From NCBI RefSeq assembly GCF_005048155.1, contig NZ_SUMB01000002.1, forward strand, positions 744,001 to 808,000: a DNA stretch of 64,000 nt, written 5' to 3'. Below the pieces are notes generated by a model. That model was not told where the DNA came from and did not search any database. It saw nothing but the letters and a program-made list of their open reading frames with translations. This document shows, piece by piece, positions 16,572-25,280 of this stretch. The DNA comes from Streptomyces piniterrae. Lineage in GTDB: Bacteria > Actinomycetota > Actinomycetes > Streptomycetales > Streptomycetaceae. Every line of letters starts with the position of its first letter. The stretch's first letter is position 1. The position numbers were made by a program, and so were the translations under genes.

Positions 16572-17801
16572 TCAGTCGTCGATCGCCTGGTACACCGTGG
16601 TCCAGAAGTCGTGGATGAGCCGCGCCGAATCCGCGGTGGTCATCCCGACCTGGGTGAGCAGGGTTCCGGTGAGCTGGTTGTCCGGGTCGGCGTAGGTCGT
16701 CGTGCCGGTTCCGCCGTCCCAGCCGAACTGGCCGATGGGCGCGTAGTCGCCGCGGTAGGTGCGCACCGCCATCCCGAAGCCCCAGCCGCCTTGCTGCCCC
16801 TGGCCGAACGACACATGGACGCTGTTGCGGGCGAGGGCGGATCGGGCGGCCTCCTGCTCGGGCGTGAGGTGGTTGGTGGTCATCAGCTCGACGGCGGGCC
16901 GGGACAGGACGCGTTCGCTCCCGTGCATCCCGCCATTCAGCAGCATTCGGAAGTAGGCGTGGTAGTCGTCGACGGTGGAGACCAGCCCACCGCCGCCGCC
17001 CTCGAATGCCGGAGGCCGGCTGTACCGTCCGCCCGCTGCCTCGTCCCATACGTGAAACTCTCCGGTCTGCGGATCGGGGACGTAGCTGGGCGGCAGTCGG
17101 TCGATCTTGCCCGCGGGCACATGGAAGCCGGTGTCCTTCATCCCCAGCGGATCGAGGACGCGTTCGCGCAGAAACTCCTCGTACGACTGGCCCGTGACCC
17201 GCGCGACGAGCACGCCCAGGACGTCGTGACTGATGTGGTACTGCCAGTGCTCTCCCGGCTGGCGCATCAGCGGAAGCGTGCCCAGGCGGCGCATCCACTC
17301 GTCCGGCTCGGGCATCGGCTCCTCTCCCTGGGGGGTGAGGTTCTGCTCGAAGATCGCGTTCATGATCGGGGCGCCCAGCGACGTCAGATCCATGCCGAGC
17401 CCGAACGTGGAGGTCAGTAGGTCCCGTACGGTGATCGGCCGCCGCGCCGGCACGGTGTCGTCCAGTGGGCCGTCGATCTGCTTCAGCACCTGTCGGTCGG
17501 CGAGTTCGGGCAGCCACGGGTCGACCGGGTCGTCCAGCCGCAGCCTGCACTCGTCGAGCAGGACCATCACCGGCGCCATCGCGACCGGCTTGGACGTCGA
17601 AGCCATCCGGAAGATCGTGTCCCGGCGCATTGGCGCGCCACCGTCATGACGCATCGTCCCGATCGCTTCGACGTGCGTCTCGTCGCCCCGGCTGACCAGC
17701 GCGACGAGTCCGGGAATCTTCCCCGACTCGACATGCCGTGCCAGCACCTCGCGCATCCTGCGCAGCCCTGTCTCGGAGAAGCCGCTGTTGTCTTTCCCCA
17801 T
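16572..17801 (-). CDS. Cytoplasmic serine hydrolase, beta-lactamase family (EstB-like)
   Basis: A 409-residue class C beta-lactamase-fold enzyme. Ser68 and Lys71 form the SxxK motif (MASTSK), and WQYHISHDVLG holds the Tyr motif; there is no signal peptide, so it is probably an intracellular esterase or amidase. I use ATG 17801, with AGGGGGAT 6-13 bases upstream, instead of the longer frame start at 17840. A 20-bp inverted repeat at 17831-17850 sits directly before it, implying repressor control. Confidence 0.83.
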   Translation of the reverse strand: MGKDNSGFSETGLRRMREVLARHVESGKIPGLVALVSRGDETHVEAIGTMRHDGGAPMRRDTIFRMASTSKPVAMAPVMVLLDECRLRLDDPVDPWLPELADRQVLKQIDGPLDDTVPARRPITVRDLLTSTFGLGMDLTSLGAPIMNAIFEQNLTPQGEEPMPEPDEWMRRLGTLPLMRQPGEHWQYHISHDVLGVLVARVTGQSYEEFLRERVLDPLGMKDTGFHVPAGKIDRLPPSYVPDPQTGEFHVWDEAAGGRYSRPPAFEGGGGGLVSTVDDYHAYFRMLLNGGMHGSERVLSRPAVELMTTNHLTPEQEAARSALARNSVHVSFGQGQQGGWGFGMAVRTYRGDYAPIGQFGWDGGTGTTTYADPDNQLTGTLLTQVGMTTADSARLIHDFWTTVYQAIDD

Positions 17802-17830
17802 CGTGATCCCCCTTGCGTGCAGATCTCCAA

Positions 17831-17850
17831 CGTTCAGCAATCGCTGAACG
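17831..17850. promoter_or_regulatory. Perfect 8-bp inverted repeat, likely operator
   Basis: CGTTCAGCAATCGCTGAACG: 8-bp arms with a 4-base centre, 30 bases before the serine hydrolase start. It is between that gene and the divergent regulator gene at 18077, the obvious candidate binder (inference). Confidence 0.6.
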
Positions 17851-17934
17851 ACTGCGACAGTACATTGCGTTTACCGATCCGTCAAAGTTCAAAGAGGCCA
17901 ACGAGGCCTGAAATGCGAGCTGAATCGGCTTACG

Positions 17935-18000
17935 TTGCAATGGGCCTGAAGCTGAACGCAATGAGGTCGGGGTCCCGTATTGCAATGGGCTGTGCGTGAA
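17935..18000. repeat. Imperfect direct repeat of about 20 bp, 45 bp apart
   Basis: TTGCAATGGGC is at 17935-17945 and again at 17980-17990; both are followed after a short gap by TGAACGCA. The copies lie 75-140 bases before the regulator gene at 18077 and could be activator or autoregulatory sites. Confidence 0.5.
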
Positions 18001-18076
18001 CGCATACTGAGCAGCGGGGTGCTGCGGACACGGGCCCCGCACACGTCGACAGTCGACAGATAGGAGACGAGCGCCG

Positions 18077-18811
18077 ATGCCCGGAGGCAGGCTCACCAAC
18101 GAGGAACGTCAGCACATCGCCGCGGGGTTGGCCGAGGGACTCGGATACACAGAGATCGGCCGGCGTCTGGGGCGGCCCGCCTCGACCATCATGCGGGAGG
18201 TCACCCGCAATGGCGGATCCGACGATTACGGGGCGGACCGGGCACAGGAGGCCACACGGCATCGTGCGCGCCGGCGCAAGCAGGCTCCGCCTCCGACGCC
18301 GCCGGTCCTCGACAGCGGGCACGGGCGTGACCCCCAAGAGGTCCAGGACTTCACGGAGTCCTTCACCGCTCTCCTCGTTCAGCAGGGCCTGCCCAAGATG
18401 GCCGCCAGGGTGCTGGCCTGCCTGCTCGTCACCGACTCCGGCACCCTCACCGCCGCTGACCTGGTCCAGCGGCTTCGCGTCAGCCCGGCGTCCGTCTCAC
18501 ACGCCGTCACCTTCCTCGAACAGCAGGGAATGCTCAGGCGGGAACGAGCTTCCGGCGCGCGCCGCGAACGCTATGTCATCGACGACGAGATCTGGCTCCG
18601 GTCCACCCACGCAGCTCTGCAGATGAACGACGCCCTGACGGCCGCATTGCAGCGCGCAACGGAAATTCTCGGGGCCGCAACCCCGGCGGGCGCCCGCTTC
18701 GAGTCCTCCGCCGAATTCCTTCTCCTCGTGAGCGAGTCCCTCCAGAAGGCCATGGAACAGTGGCGGCAGAGCCGGCCCGCCCAGAGCGCCGGGAGCGCCG
18801 GGCGACAGTAA
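18077..18811 (+). CDS. Transcriptional regulator: IS30-type HTH joined to a MarR/GbsR-like domain
   Basis: 244 residues. Residues 5-45 (LTNEERQHIAAGL ... IGRRLGRPASTIMREV) form a helix-turn-helix of the IS30 transposase N-terminal (HTH_38) type. After a basic, Pro-rich linker (about 65-80), residues about 95-180 form a winged helix of the GbsR/MarR type (VQRLRVSPASVSHAVTFLEQQGML). TAGGAGAC precedes ATG 18077. Two DNA-binding modules in one protein is notable. It is divergent from the serine hydrolase gene and may control it through the palindromes described above. Confidence 0.8.
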   Translation: MPGGRLTNEERQHIAAGLAEGLGYTEIGRRLGRPASTIMREVTRNGGSDDYGADRAQEATRHRARRRKQAPPPTPPVLDSGHGRDPQEVQDFTESFTALLVQQGLPKMAARVLACLLVTDSGTLTAADLVQRLRVSPASVSHAVTFLEQQGMLRRERASGARRERYVIDDEIWLRSTHAALQMNDALTAALQRATEILGAATPAGARFESSAEFLLLVSESLQKAMEQWRQSRPAQSAGSAGRQ

Positions 18812-18957
18812 TGGTCTCTCGCTGGACGCCCGGGAGTCCGTAACGGCCCGGAACCCCGCTGCCACGACGTCGCCCGGCTCCCGACTCCCGGCTCCCGGCC
18901 GAGTATGACTTCAGGCCGTCCGGGGGCGGTCGTGGCGGCCCGTGCGATGCTGACGGC

Positions 18958-19770
18958 ATGTCTGTCCTTCCGGCGCCGCCTGAACCGATATCTGCCGACC
19001 CTCCCGGTTCCACGTGCCGCGCGTTTCTTACCCAGTCGTGGCTCGACCTGGCCTTCCTGCACTGGGCCGTCGATCCCACGGACGTGTCCCAACTCCTGCC
19101 GACAGGCACCGTTCCCGACACGCTTGACGGAGCCACTTACGTGGGGCTCGTCCCCTTCCGTATGCACCGCGTCGGCTGGTTTCGTCTCCCCGGTGTGCCC
19201 TACTTGGGTACCTTCCCCGAGACCAACATCCGTCTGTACACGGTGGACGCCCAGGGCCGCCGCGGCGTGGTCTTCCGCTCGCTCGACGCCTCCCGCCTCA
19301 TACCGGTGGCCATCGCCCGTACCGTCTTCCAACTGCCGTACCTCTGGTCCCGTATGACCATCCACCGCAGTCGCGACACCATCACCTACACCAGCGCCAG
19401 GCGCTGGCCCGGGCCCCGAGGCGCGTACAGCCGGATCACGGTCCGCCCTGGAGAGCGGATCCACCAGCCCACCGAACTGGAACACTTCCTGACCGCCCGC
19501 TGGGGGATGCACAATTACGCATTCGGACGTACGGCATACCTTCCGAACACCCACCCGCGCTGGCCCCTGCACCGGGCCGAGCTGATCGAGTGCGACGAGG
19601 ACCTCACCCTGGCCGCAGGGCTTCCGAGATCGCTCGGCGCCCCGGTGAGTGTGCTGTACTCGCCCGGTGTCGCGGTCCGATTCGGTCGCCCCAATGCCTC
19701 AGCCGGCGCCTGCGCAGACCGGCGCGTACAGGAACCCGGCGACGTTCCCCCATCCGCCTCCAAACGCTGA
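18958..19770 (+). CDS. YqjF-family (DUF2071) protein
   Basis: A 270-residue protein of the DUF2071/YqjF family, an acetoacetate-decarboxylase-like fold whose reaction is unknown. The family pattern is seen in FLTQSWLDLAFLHW near the start, FPETNIRLY, and the late LTARWGMHNY segment. The C-terminal 30 residues (after YSPGVAVRFG) look unrelated and run into a repeat-rich region. The ATG is at 18958; there is no strong ribosome binding site. Confidence 0.8.
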   Translation: MSVLPAPPEPISADPPGSTCRAFLTQSWLDLAFLHWAVDPTDVSQLLPTGTVPDTLDGATYVGLVPFRMHRVGWFRLPGVPYLGTFPETNIRLYTVDAQGRRGVVFRSLDASRLIPVAIARTVFQLPYLWSRMTIHRSRDTITYTSARRWPGPRGAYSRITVRPGERIHQPTELEHFLTARWGMHNYAFGRTAYLPNTHPRWPLHRAELIECDEDLTLAAGLPRSLGAPVSVLYSPGVAVRFGRPNASAGACADRRVQEPGDVPPSASKR

Positions 19771-19991
19771 GATGCTGCGATGCTGCTGCGATGCGGCGGA
19801 AGGCATGGCATGGCACGGCATGGAATGGAATGGCCGGCGTGGCACTGCACGGTTGCCCCAGACGAACACGGCCTCCGCAGCGTGAACTTCGACCCGTCCA
19901 AGTCCTGACGGGCCGCACGGTCCTTCGGTTCTTCCGAAATCCTTTGACCGCGGCTCTTTCCTCCCTGGTCCGGGACGGGCAGGCTGGGGAC
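19771..19991. repeat. Low-complexity intergenic stretch
   Basis: Bases about 19770-19850 are built of short iterated words (GATGCTGC three times, then GGCATGGCATGG-type pentamers). No gene is seen. Confidence 0.5.
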
Positions 19992-20390
19992 ATGAACCTG
20001 GCCGAACACGCGAACGCGCGTCTCGCCGACTGGCCGGTGCTCTCGCGGGGGAGTGCGTGCTGCGGAGCACAGCACTGCCTATGCGCCGGCTCCCAGGAAA
20101 TCGTCCACTTCCATGGCGACAACGAGGTTGACGTTCACCTGACGCACAACATGATCGACAAGCTGCGTCCGGCTCTCCGGAATTCCAGCGCCCTCAAGCT
20201 GTCCGCGGCATCCGGATGGATCACGGTCCGGCTGGAAATGGGCTCCGACATCGACCTGCTCGCCACGCTCGTCAGTGCCGCACTGCTGGCGACCGGAAGC
20301 CAGCCGGGGGCGGCCGAATCGGCTCGACCCGACCCCTGCACCCGGGGATTCTCGCAGGCGTCCCATCACCTTCATCTTCCCTCGCGCTAG
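19992..20390 (+). CDS. DUF5519 ('luciferase family') small protein
   Basis: 132 residues. The core (about 12-100) has the pattern of the short proteins named luciferase family/DUF5519: SQEIVHFHGDNEVDVHLT followed by SGWITVRLEMGSDIDLLATLVSAAL. That label is a family name only; they are not bacterial luciferases. GGGGAC lies just before the ATG. There is a Cys-rich patch near the start (CCGAQHCLC). Function unknown. Confidence 0.65.
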   Translation: MNLAEHANARLADWPVLSRGSACCGAQHCLCAGSQEIVHFHGDNEVDVHLTHNMIDKLRPALRNSSALKLSAASGWITVRLEMGSDIDLLATLVSAALLATGSQPGAAESARPDPCTRGFSQASHHLHLPSR

Positions 20391-20505
20391 TCGCGGCGGC
20401 CCCCCGGCCGGTTTCGGAGGCAGCGGGAGAGTCGTCTCCGGCTGACGGGTCGGCGGCTGGCATGGCGTCGGGAGAGCCAGGTCCCGCGTGGTGTATGTAG
20501 GAGGC

Positions 20506-21633
20506 ATGGACCTTCGTCGACTCCGTGGTGCTCATCGATGGCCGGGACAGGCGAACCGTGCGCTGGTGGCTGTGCCGCTCATGCTCATCCTGGTCGTCAC
20601 GTTGGTCGACATCCTGGCTCCGCCCGAGGTCCACCTCGGTCCCTTCCTGGTCGCCGCTCCCGCCATCACGGCGTCGTTCGGCAGCCCGCGGATGACGGCA
20701 TTCGTCGGCGCGGTGGCAGTACTGGCACAGGCTGTCGTCGCCGTCACGAGGACCAGCCTGACGGATCTCAACCACTCCTTCCAGATCACCGCTCTGATCC
20801 TGATCTCAGCGTTCGTCACGTTCTTCGCGTACCGCCGTGAGCGGCACGAGCGGGAACTGACGCAGCTCAGATCGGTGGCGGAAACGACCCAGGAAGTGTT
20901 GCTGAGGCCTCCTCCGGAGCGGATCGGCCCGCTGCGTATCGCGTCGGTCTATCTCGCCGCCGAGGCCGAGGCGCAGATCGGCGGCGATCTCTATGCCGTC
21001 GCCCGCACCGCCCACGGTACGCGGATCATCATCGGAGACGTGCGGGGCAAGGGGCTCGAGGCCATCGGGGACGCCGCCCTCGTACTCGGTGCCTTCCGAG
21101 CTGCCGCCCACCGGCAGGCGGAGCTGCCGGCCCTGGTCGAATACCTGGATGGAGTCGCCTCCTCAGAACTGACGGACCCCGGCACTCCCCAGGACGAGCA
21201 GGCAGACCAGGGGGAGAGCTTCATCACCGCGGCGGTGCTGGACGTGCCTGACATCGAGTCGGCCCTGCGTCTGATCAACTGCGGACACCCCCCGCCTCTG
21301 CTGCTGAGGGACGGCCGGGTCACACCGCTGGAGGTGAGCCAGCCCGCGCTCCCTCTGGGGCTCACCGAATTCGTCCGGCCCGACTTCGCCGTGGAGTCCT
21401 TCCCCTTCGAGGACGGCGACGTCGTCCTGCTGTACACCGACGGCATCATCGAGGCGCGCGACCATGCCGGCGCGTTCTATCCTCTCGCCGAACGAATGAC
21501 CACCTGGTCAGGCGACGGGCCTCGGGCCCTCCTCCGGTACCTGTGCGCGGACCTGATGACACACTCCGGCGGAACCCTCGGCGACGACGCTGCCATGGTC
21601 GCCCTTGAGCGCCATCCAGCAGCGGAGACCTGA
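20506..21633 (+). CDS. Membrane SpoIIE/PP2C-type serine phosphatase
   Basis: 375 residues. Three membrane segments (about 18-40, 45-78 and 88-106) precede a cytoplasmic PP2C-SpoIIE domain from about residue 140, with GGDLYAV and IGDVRGKG metal-site motifs and LYTDGIIEAR near the end. AGGAGG lies 4 bases before ATG 20506, a strong signal. Such proteins usually dephosphorylate anti-sigma-factor antagonists. No partner kinase or antagonist gene is next to it. Confidence 0.87.
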   Translation: MDLRRLRGAHRWPGQANRALVAVPLMLILVVTLVDILAPPEVHLGPFLVAAPAITASFGSPRMTAFVGAVAVLAQAVVAVTRTSLTDLNHSFQITALILISAFVTFFAYRRERHERELTQLRSVAETTQEVLLRPPPERIGPLRIASVYLAAEAEAQIGGDLYAVARTAHGTRIIIGDVRGKGLEAIGDAALVLGAFRAAAHRQAELPALVEYLDGVASSELTDPGTPQDEQADQGESFITAAVLDVPDIESALRLINCGHPPPLLLRDGRVTPLEVSQPALPLGLTEFVRPDFAVESFPFEDGDVVLLYTDGIIEARDHAGAFYPLAERMTTWSGDGPRALLRYLCADLMTHSGGTLGDDAAMVALERHPAAET

Positions 21634-21769
21634 GACTCTACGGAACGCCCACTCCCGAAGAGGAATGTCCCGGGCAGGCAAAACCGCTCATGAGGCGGGA
21701 GGTTACGGGGCGCAGGGCCACCAACCGGGGGACGGGGGAGCTCCGAGGCGGGCCGTACACTTCTGGATC

Positions 21770-22399
21770 ATGCCCATGCCACGATCGGCCCCTGCCCTCG
21801 ACGCGACCGTTGTACCCACGGGACGCCGGAAGCTGAAGATCCGCCTCCTCGTCAGCCTTTCGCTGGCCGCCCTCGGGCTGGGGGCGGCCACCGTACTCCT
21901 CCTGATGGTCTTCGGTGTGCTGGAGAAGGCCAAGGGCCCGGCGAGTGCGTGTGCGCTGGCATTGTTCTTCGGGCTGGGCGGCGTGCTCGTCGGTCTGGTG
22001 GCCTGGCAGGGCCGAAACATCGCGGTGATCATCGATGGCGCCGGCCTGTGGCTGGACACCGGCAAGGCGCGGCAGATCATCCCCTGGGTCGCACTGGCCG
22101 GAGTCGGCATGCACTGGAGCGACATGGGCAAAGGAGCGCGTCAGTACTCCGTCGAACTCTGCCCGAGCGGCCCGATCGAGGGCCGTGATCCGGTGCTCTG
22201 GGCCCTGATCCGCGACGAGGAACCGATCGCCCCCGGTCTGCCGAGGCTCCGCTACCGGCTGACGGTTCACGCGGACCACCAGGAACAGATCATGGTGGCC
22301 ATCCGCCGCCATGCGCCGTCGCACCTGTGGCTGGGTGTGGCCCAGCGCGAGCGTGGCCACATCGGCCGACCGGACCTCAGCCGTCGCCCCCGGCGCTGA
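21770..22399 (+). CDS. Two-pass membrane protein of unknown function
   Basis: 209 residues with two membrane helices (about 20-42 and 50-68) followed by a soluble beta-rich domain, like small PH-like membrane proteins. The start is chosen at ATG 21770, just before the first helix; ATG 21776 is equally possible and no clear ribosome binding site exists. It follows the phosphatase gene by 136 bases on the same strand, so co-transcription is possible. Confidence 0.65.
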   Translation: MPMPRSAPALDATVVPTGRRKLKIRLLVSLSLAALGLGAATVLLLMVFGVLEKAKGPASACALALFFGLGGVLVGLVAWQGRNIAVIIDGAGLWLDTGKARQIIPWVALAGVGMHWSDMGKGARQYSVELCPSGPIEGRDPVLWALIRDEEPIAPGLPRLRYRLTVHADHQEQIMVAIRRHAPSHLWLGVAQRERGHIGRPDLSRRPRR

Positions 22400-22635
22400 C
22401 AGCGGCAGACGTCACCGCTTTCGAAGAGGGTTCTGTTTCACCGGGGTGCTTGGCGGCGGATCTGATCGTCGGCACTTCGGCGGGCGCGGCCTTGGGGCGC
22501 CCGCCATCCGCGCGAACCACTGACGGTGGTCAAGTCCCCGCTGTGCAGCCTCAGTTCTTGCTCGGATCGCTACCGGCTCCGGCTTGCCCTGCGTTCCGTA
22601 CGCTCGAAGCGCCGACCACAGCAGACTCAGGGAGG

Positions 22636-23019
22636 TCAGTCGGTGATCGTCACGCAGGGCAGGCCGACGCTGTCGTCGCCGCGGAAGCCTTCCGCGCACA
22701 ACCGGGTGCCCGCCGGGAAGTGGCGCTGCGGATATGCCTGGTCGCGGTAGGTCCGGAACGCTGCAACGTCCTCGACCTTGGTGTTGGCGCTCCACCCATT
22801 GGTGGCCCATACCCTCGCGGAAATCCTGTGGGGCTGGTTGGTGTTGGTGACGGATACCTCCACCCTGCCCAGGTACGTCCCCGTGTCATAGGTTTCAATG
22901 CAGACGGAGTTGTTGCACCACTTGCCGGCGGCTGTCGCGGGCGGCCCGGCGGCGAAGACGATACCGACGGCCGCAGCCGTCGTCCCAATTCCTGTGACGA
23001 TCTTCCGAAAGGTATTCAT
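22636..23019 (-). CDS. Small secreted protein with four cysteines
   Basis: 127 residues: a signal peptide to about residue 31 (ATAA cleavage region), then a mature domain of about 95 residues with Cys35, Cys40, Cys108 and Cys122, enough for two disulfides. No known domain is recognised; the length and cysteine pattern resemble small extracellular Streptomyces proteins. The ribosome binding site is weak. Confidence 0.65.
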   Translation of the reverse strand: MNTFRKIVTGIGTTAAAVGIVFAAGPPATAAGKWCNNSVCIETYDTGTYLGRVEVSVTNTNQPHRISARVWATNGWSANTKVEDVAAFRTYRDQAYPQRHFPAGTRLCAEGFRGDDSVGLPCVTITD

Positions 23020-23798
23020 ATCTGGATCAACGACTACCCCAAGCCCGTGTTACGTACGGTCAGCCACTGCCTGGATGAACATCTGCCACCTACCGAATCG
23101 GGCCGGTGGATCAGTCCCTGGAATCCCCGAGTGCAGCCGGAACAGGACCCGTTGACGACCCTGCGGTGACCTCACACGGCCCACCTCGGACGACCCGGCA
23201 CGACTCCCGAGTCGTTCGGACGTGTGCCTGGGCTCGGCGAGGGCGATGCCTCCCGGGCGAATCACTGCTACACCGGTGTGCAGGTCCACGGAGCTGCGCG
23301 GCGGCGCACCGGACTCCGCATCGTCACGGAGGACGAGCCGGCGTTCCCTCTCCTCCTGGACATGTTGTCTTGAGGGTTGGAAGAGCTCGTCCCATGCGCC
23401 GGACGTTGCGCCGCGCGCTCCGAACTTGCGCCGACGCCAGGGGGCTTCGCTTCTGAAGGCCGGTCTCCTGGGAGCTGGAGACCGATGTCCTGGTCGCTGC
23501 TTGTTCGTTGCTCCCTCGCGGGAATCGTAGAGGAGCTGGCTGGCCTCGGACGATCTGAGGGGCTGTTCGGGGATGTGGCACGCACCTGAGACGCTGGGGC
23601 GCGATCGGATACAGCGCCTCGTGCGACGGGCCTGGGGCCCAGCTCTTCGACTATCGGCCTGGTCAACGGTGCGGAAAGATCGTGGTGTTGCAGCGGCGGC
23701 CCCCTCGCCGCCTCTCTCTCCGACCATCCGATCCGGCGGCAGTCTCATCACACCTCCCTCCGGATCGGAGCACGGCTCCTCATGAGAGGCTGAACGGC
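23020..23798. other. 779-base gap without a supportable gene
   Basis: Open frames of 70-280 codons exist on both strands, but they are Arg/Ser/Pro-rich, show no family motif and lack ribosome binding sites. It may be the debris of lost genes. Confidence 0.5.
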
Positions 23799-24635
23799 AT
23801 GGGCGGAGTGTCGGACGAGCAAGCTTCCCGGACTTTCCTGGCAACGATCCGCGTCGGTGACCTGTGCAGTGGGACCGTAGCGGAGGTGACACGCTCTCAC
23901 GGGGGGGGGACGGTGACCCTTGACGGCTTTGCCGCGCGACCTCTGGGGTTGGTTGGGCCGTTGGACCGGTCCTGGGGGCGGCATCCGGATGCGGCTGTGA
24001 AGGTCGGCCAGCGGATCACCGCCGAAGTGACTGCGGTTGATCTGGATGAGGGGCGAGCCTCGCTGTCACTGGCTGCCACTGAGCACCCGGAACTCTGGGC
24101 GTTCCTGAAATCGCTTCACGATGGCGAGATCCTTTCCGGCACGATCGCGGCGATCGAGCGGTTCGGTGTGTTCGTGGCGCTGGACGATGGCCCCGATCAC
24201 CCGGTCTTTCCCGGCGTCGGGTTCATCACCATCCCCGAGCTGTCCTGGCGACGCTTCGAAGCAGCCTCGGATGTCGTTCAGGTCGGGCAGCGCGTGTCCT
24301 GCGAGTTCCTGCAGTTCGACACATGGAACGGGGAGGCCAGGCTGTCCTTGCGGGCGATGCAGCCGGACCCCTTCCAGACGTTCGCCGATGGCGCTGCGGT
24401 GGGCCGGACACTGCGTGGGCAGGTCACCAAGCTGGTCCCGTTCGGCGTCTTCGTTCAGGTCGCCGATGGGATCGAGGGACTGGTCCCTCTGGGGGAGCTC
24501 ACTTGGACGCCGGTGGAAGCTCCGGGTGATGTCGTACGGGTCGGCGACGAGGTTACGGTCGTTGTTGTCGAAATCGACCGAGAGCGGCGCAGGCTGGTCC
24601 TCTCCCGACGACAGGTGCCACCCGACCTTCGTTGA
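23799..24635 (+). CDS. S1 RNA-binding protein with three S1-like domains
   Basis: 278 residues made of three S1/OB-fold units at about 14-95, 108-185 and 195-275. The second and third show the classic pattern (GTIAAIERFGVFVAL, GQVTKLVPFGVFVQV, VGDEVTVVVVEIDRERRRL). The first is divergent. GAGAGG lies 9 bases before the ATG. Probably binds RNA or ribosomes like short S1 homologues; no direct partner is adjacent. Confidence 0.82.
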   Translation: MGGVSDEQASRTFLATIRVGDLCSGTVAEVTRSHGGGTVTLDGFAARPLGLVGPLDRSWGRHPDAAVKVGQRITAEVTAVDLDEGRASLSLAATEHPELWAFLKSLHDGEILSGTIAAIERFGVFVALDDGPDHPVFPGVGFITIPELSWRRFEAASDVVQVGQRVSCEFLQFDTWNGEARLSLRAMQPDPFQTFADGAAVGRTLRGQVTKLVPFGVFVQVADGIEGLVPLGELTWTPVEAPGDVVRVGDEVTVVVVEIDRERRRLVLSRRQVPPDLR

Positions 24636-24808
24636 TTCCTGCCGGGAACTCCTGCCGAGGAGCCTGCCTGCCGAGACCTCCTCGCGTCCACATCACACGG
24701 AGGTCCGGTCAGGTCGGCGGCCTGCTCCGATGTTCCCGCAGCATCAACCGTCGTCGAATCACCGTCGCCGAGTCACCCTCGTTGAATTGCTGCGGGGGCG
24801 GGGGCGGG

Positions 24809-25195
24809 TCAGTGCTCTCCGCGGAGTGTCCGCGCAAGCACGGAGCGGTGGGTCGGCTTCGCGTCGCTGTAACGCTGGTGGCCTTCGTCGGTGAGGACGA
24901 CGAAGATGCCGCGGCGGTCGAGATCGCACATGACGCGCTCGACGAGGCCGCCTCGTTCCAGCCTGGCGACCAGCCGGGATGCGGCGCTCTGGCTCAGGTG
25001 CACCACATTGGTGAGGTCCTGGCCCCGGCACTTGCCGTGGTCCGAGGAAGCGAGGAGTTCGAGTGCCTCGAACTCGCTGACGCTGATGTTGTGCTGCGCC
25101 TGTAGCTCGGTCTCAAGAGCGTTGTGCACCGTGGCGTGACGGGCGAGAAGCCCACGCCACTCCTCGACCAGTTCCTGCTCCGAGCCAGCGTTCAT
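24809..25195 (-). CDS. MarR family transcriptional regulator
   Basis: 128 residues with the MarR winged helix: SVSEFEALELLASS, then LTNVVHLSQSAASRLVARLE and the DRRGIFVVLTDEG wing. It is divergent from an MFS transporter gene with an 85-base gap that holds several palindromes, so it probably represses that transporter and itself and is released by the exported drug or a related ligand. Confidence 0.87.
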   Translation of the reverse strand: MNAGSEQELVEEWRGLLARHATVHNALETELQAQHNISVSEFEALELLASSDHGKCRGQDLTNVVHLSQSAASRLVARLERGGLVERVMCDLDRRGIFVVLTDEGHQRYSDAKPTHRSVLARTLRGEH

Positions 25196-25217
25196 GCGGC
25201 CAGAGTAGCATGCGCCA

Positions 25218-25258
25218 GCATTTGATGCACGAAGATTAAATGCACTTGCATTCGATGC
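25218..25258. promoter_or_regulatory. Cluster of MarR-type palindromes in the marR/MFS divergent gap
   Basis: GCATTTGATGC (25218-25228), ATGCACTTGCAT (25240-25251) and GCATTCGATGC (25248-25258) are three related inverted repeats built from GCAT/ATGC half-sites. They cover the region where both promoters must lie. Confidence 0.65.
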
Positions 25259-25280
25259 GCGTGCATGTGAGAGTCATGGC

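Noticed and set aside
19992..20390. Calling the DUF5519 protein a light-producing luciferase
   Set aside because: The 'luciferase family' label is a database name; the protein has no relation to LuxAB or firefly enzymes.
23050..23892. A 280-codon reverse frame in the empty region before the S1-domain gene
   Set aside because: Arg/Ser/Pro-rich, no motif, overlaps the S1 gene start region; judged non-coding.
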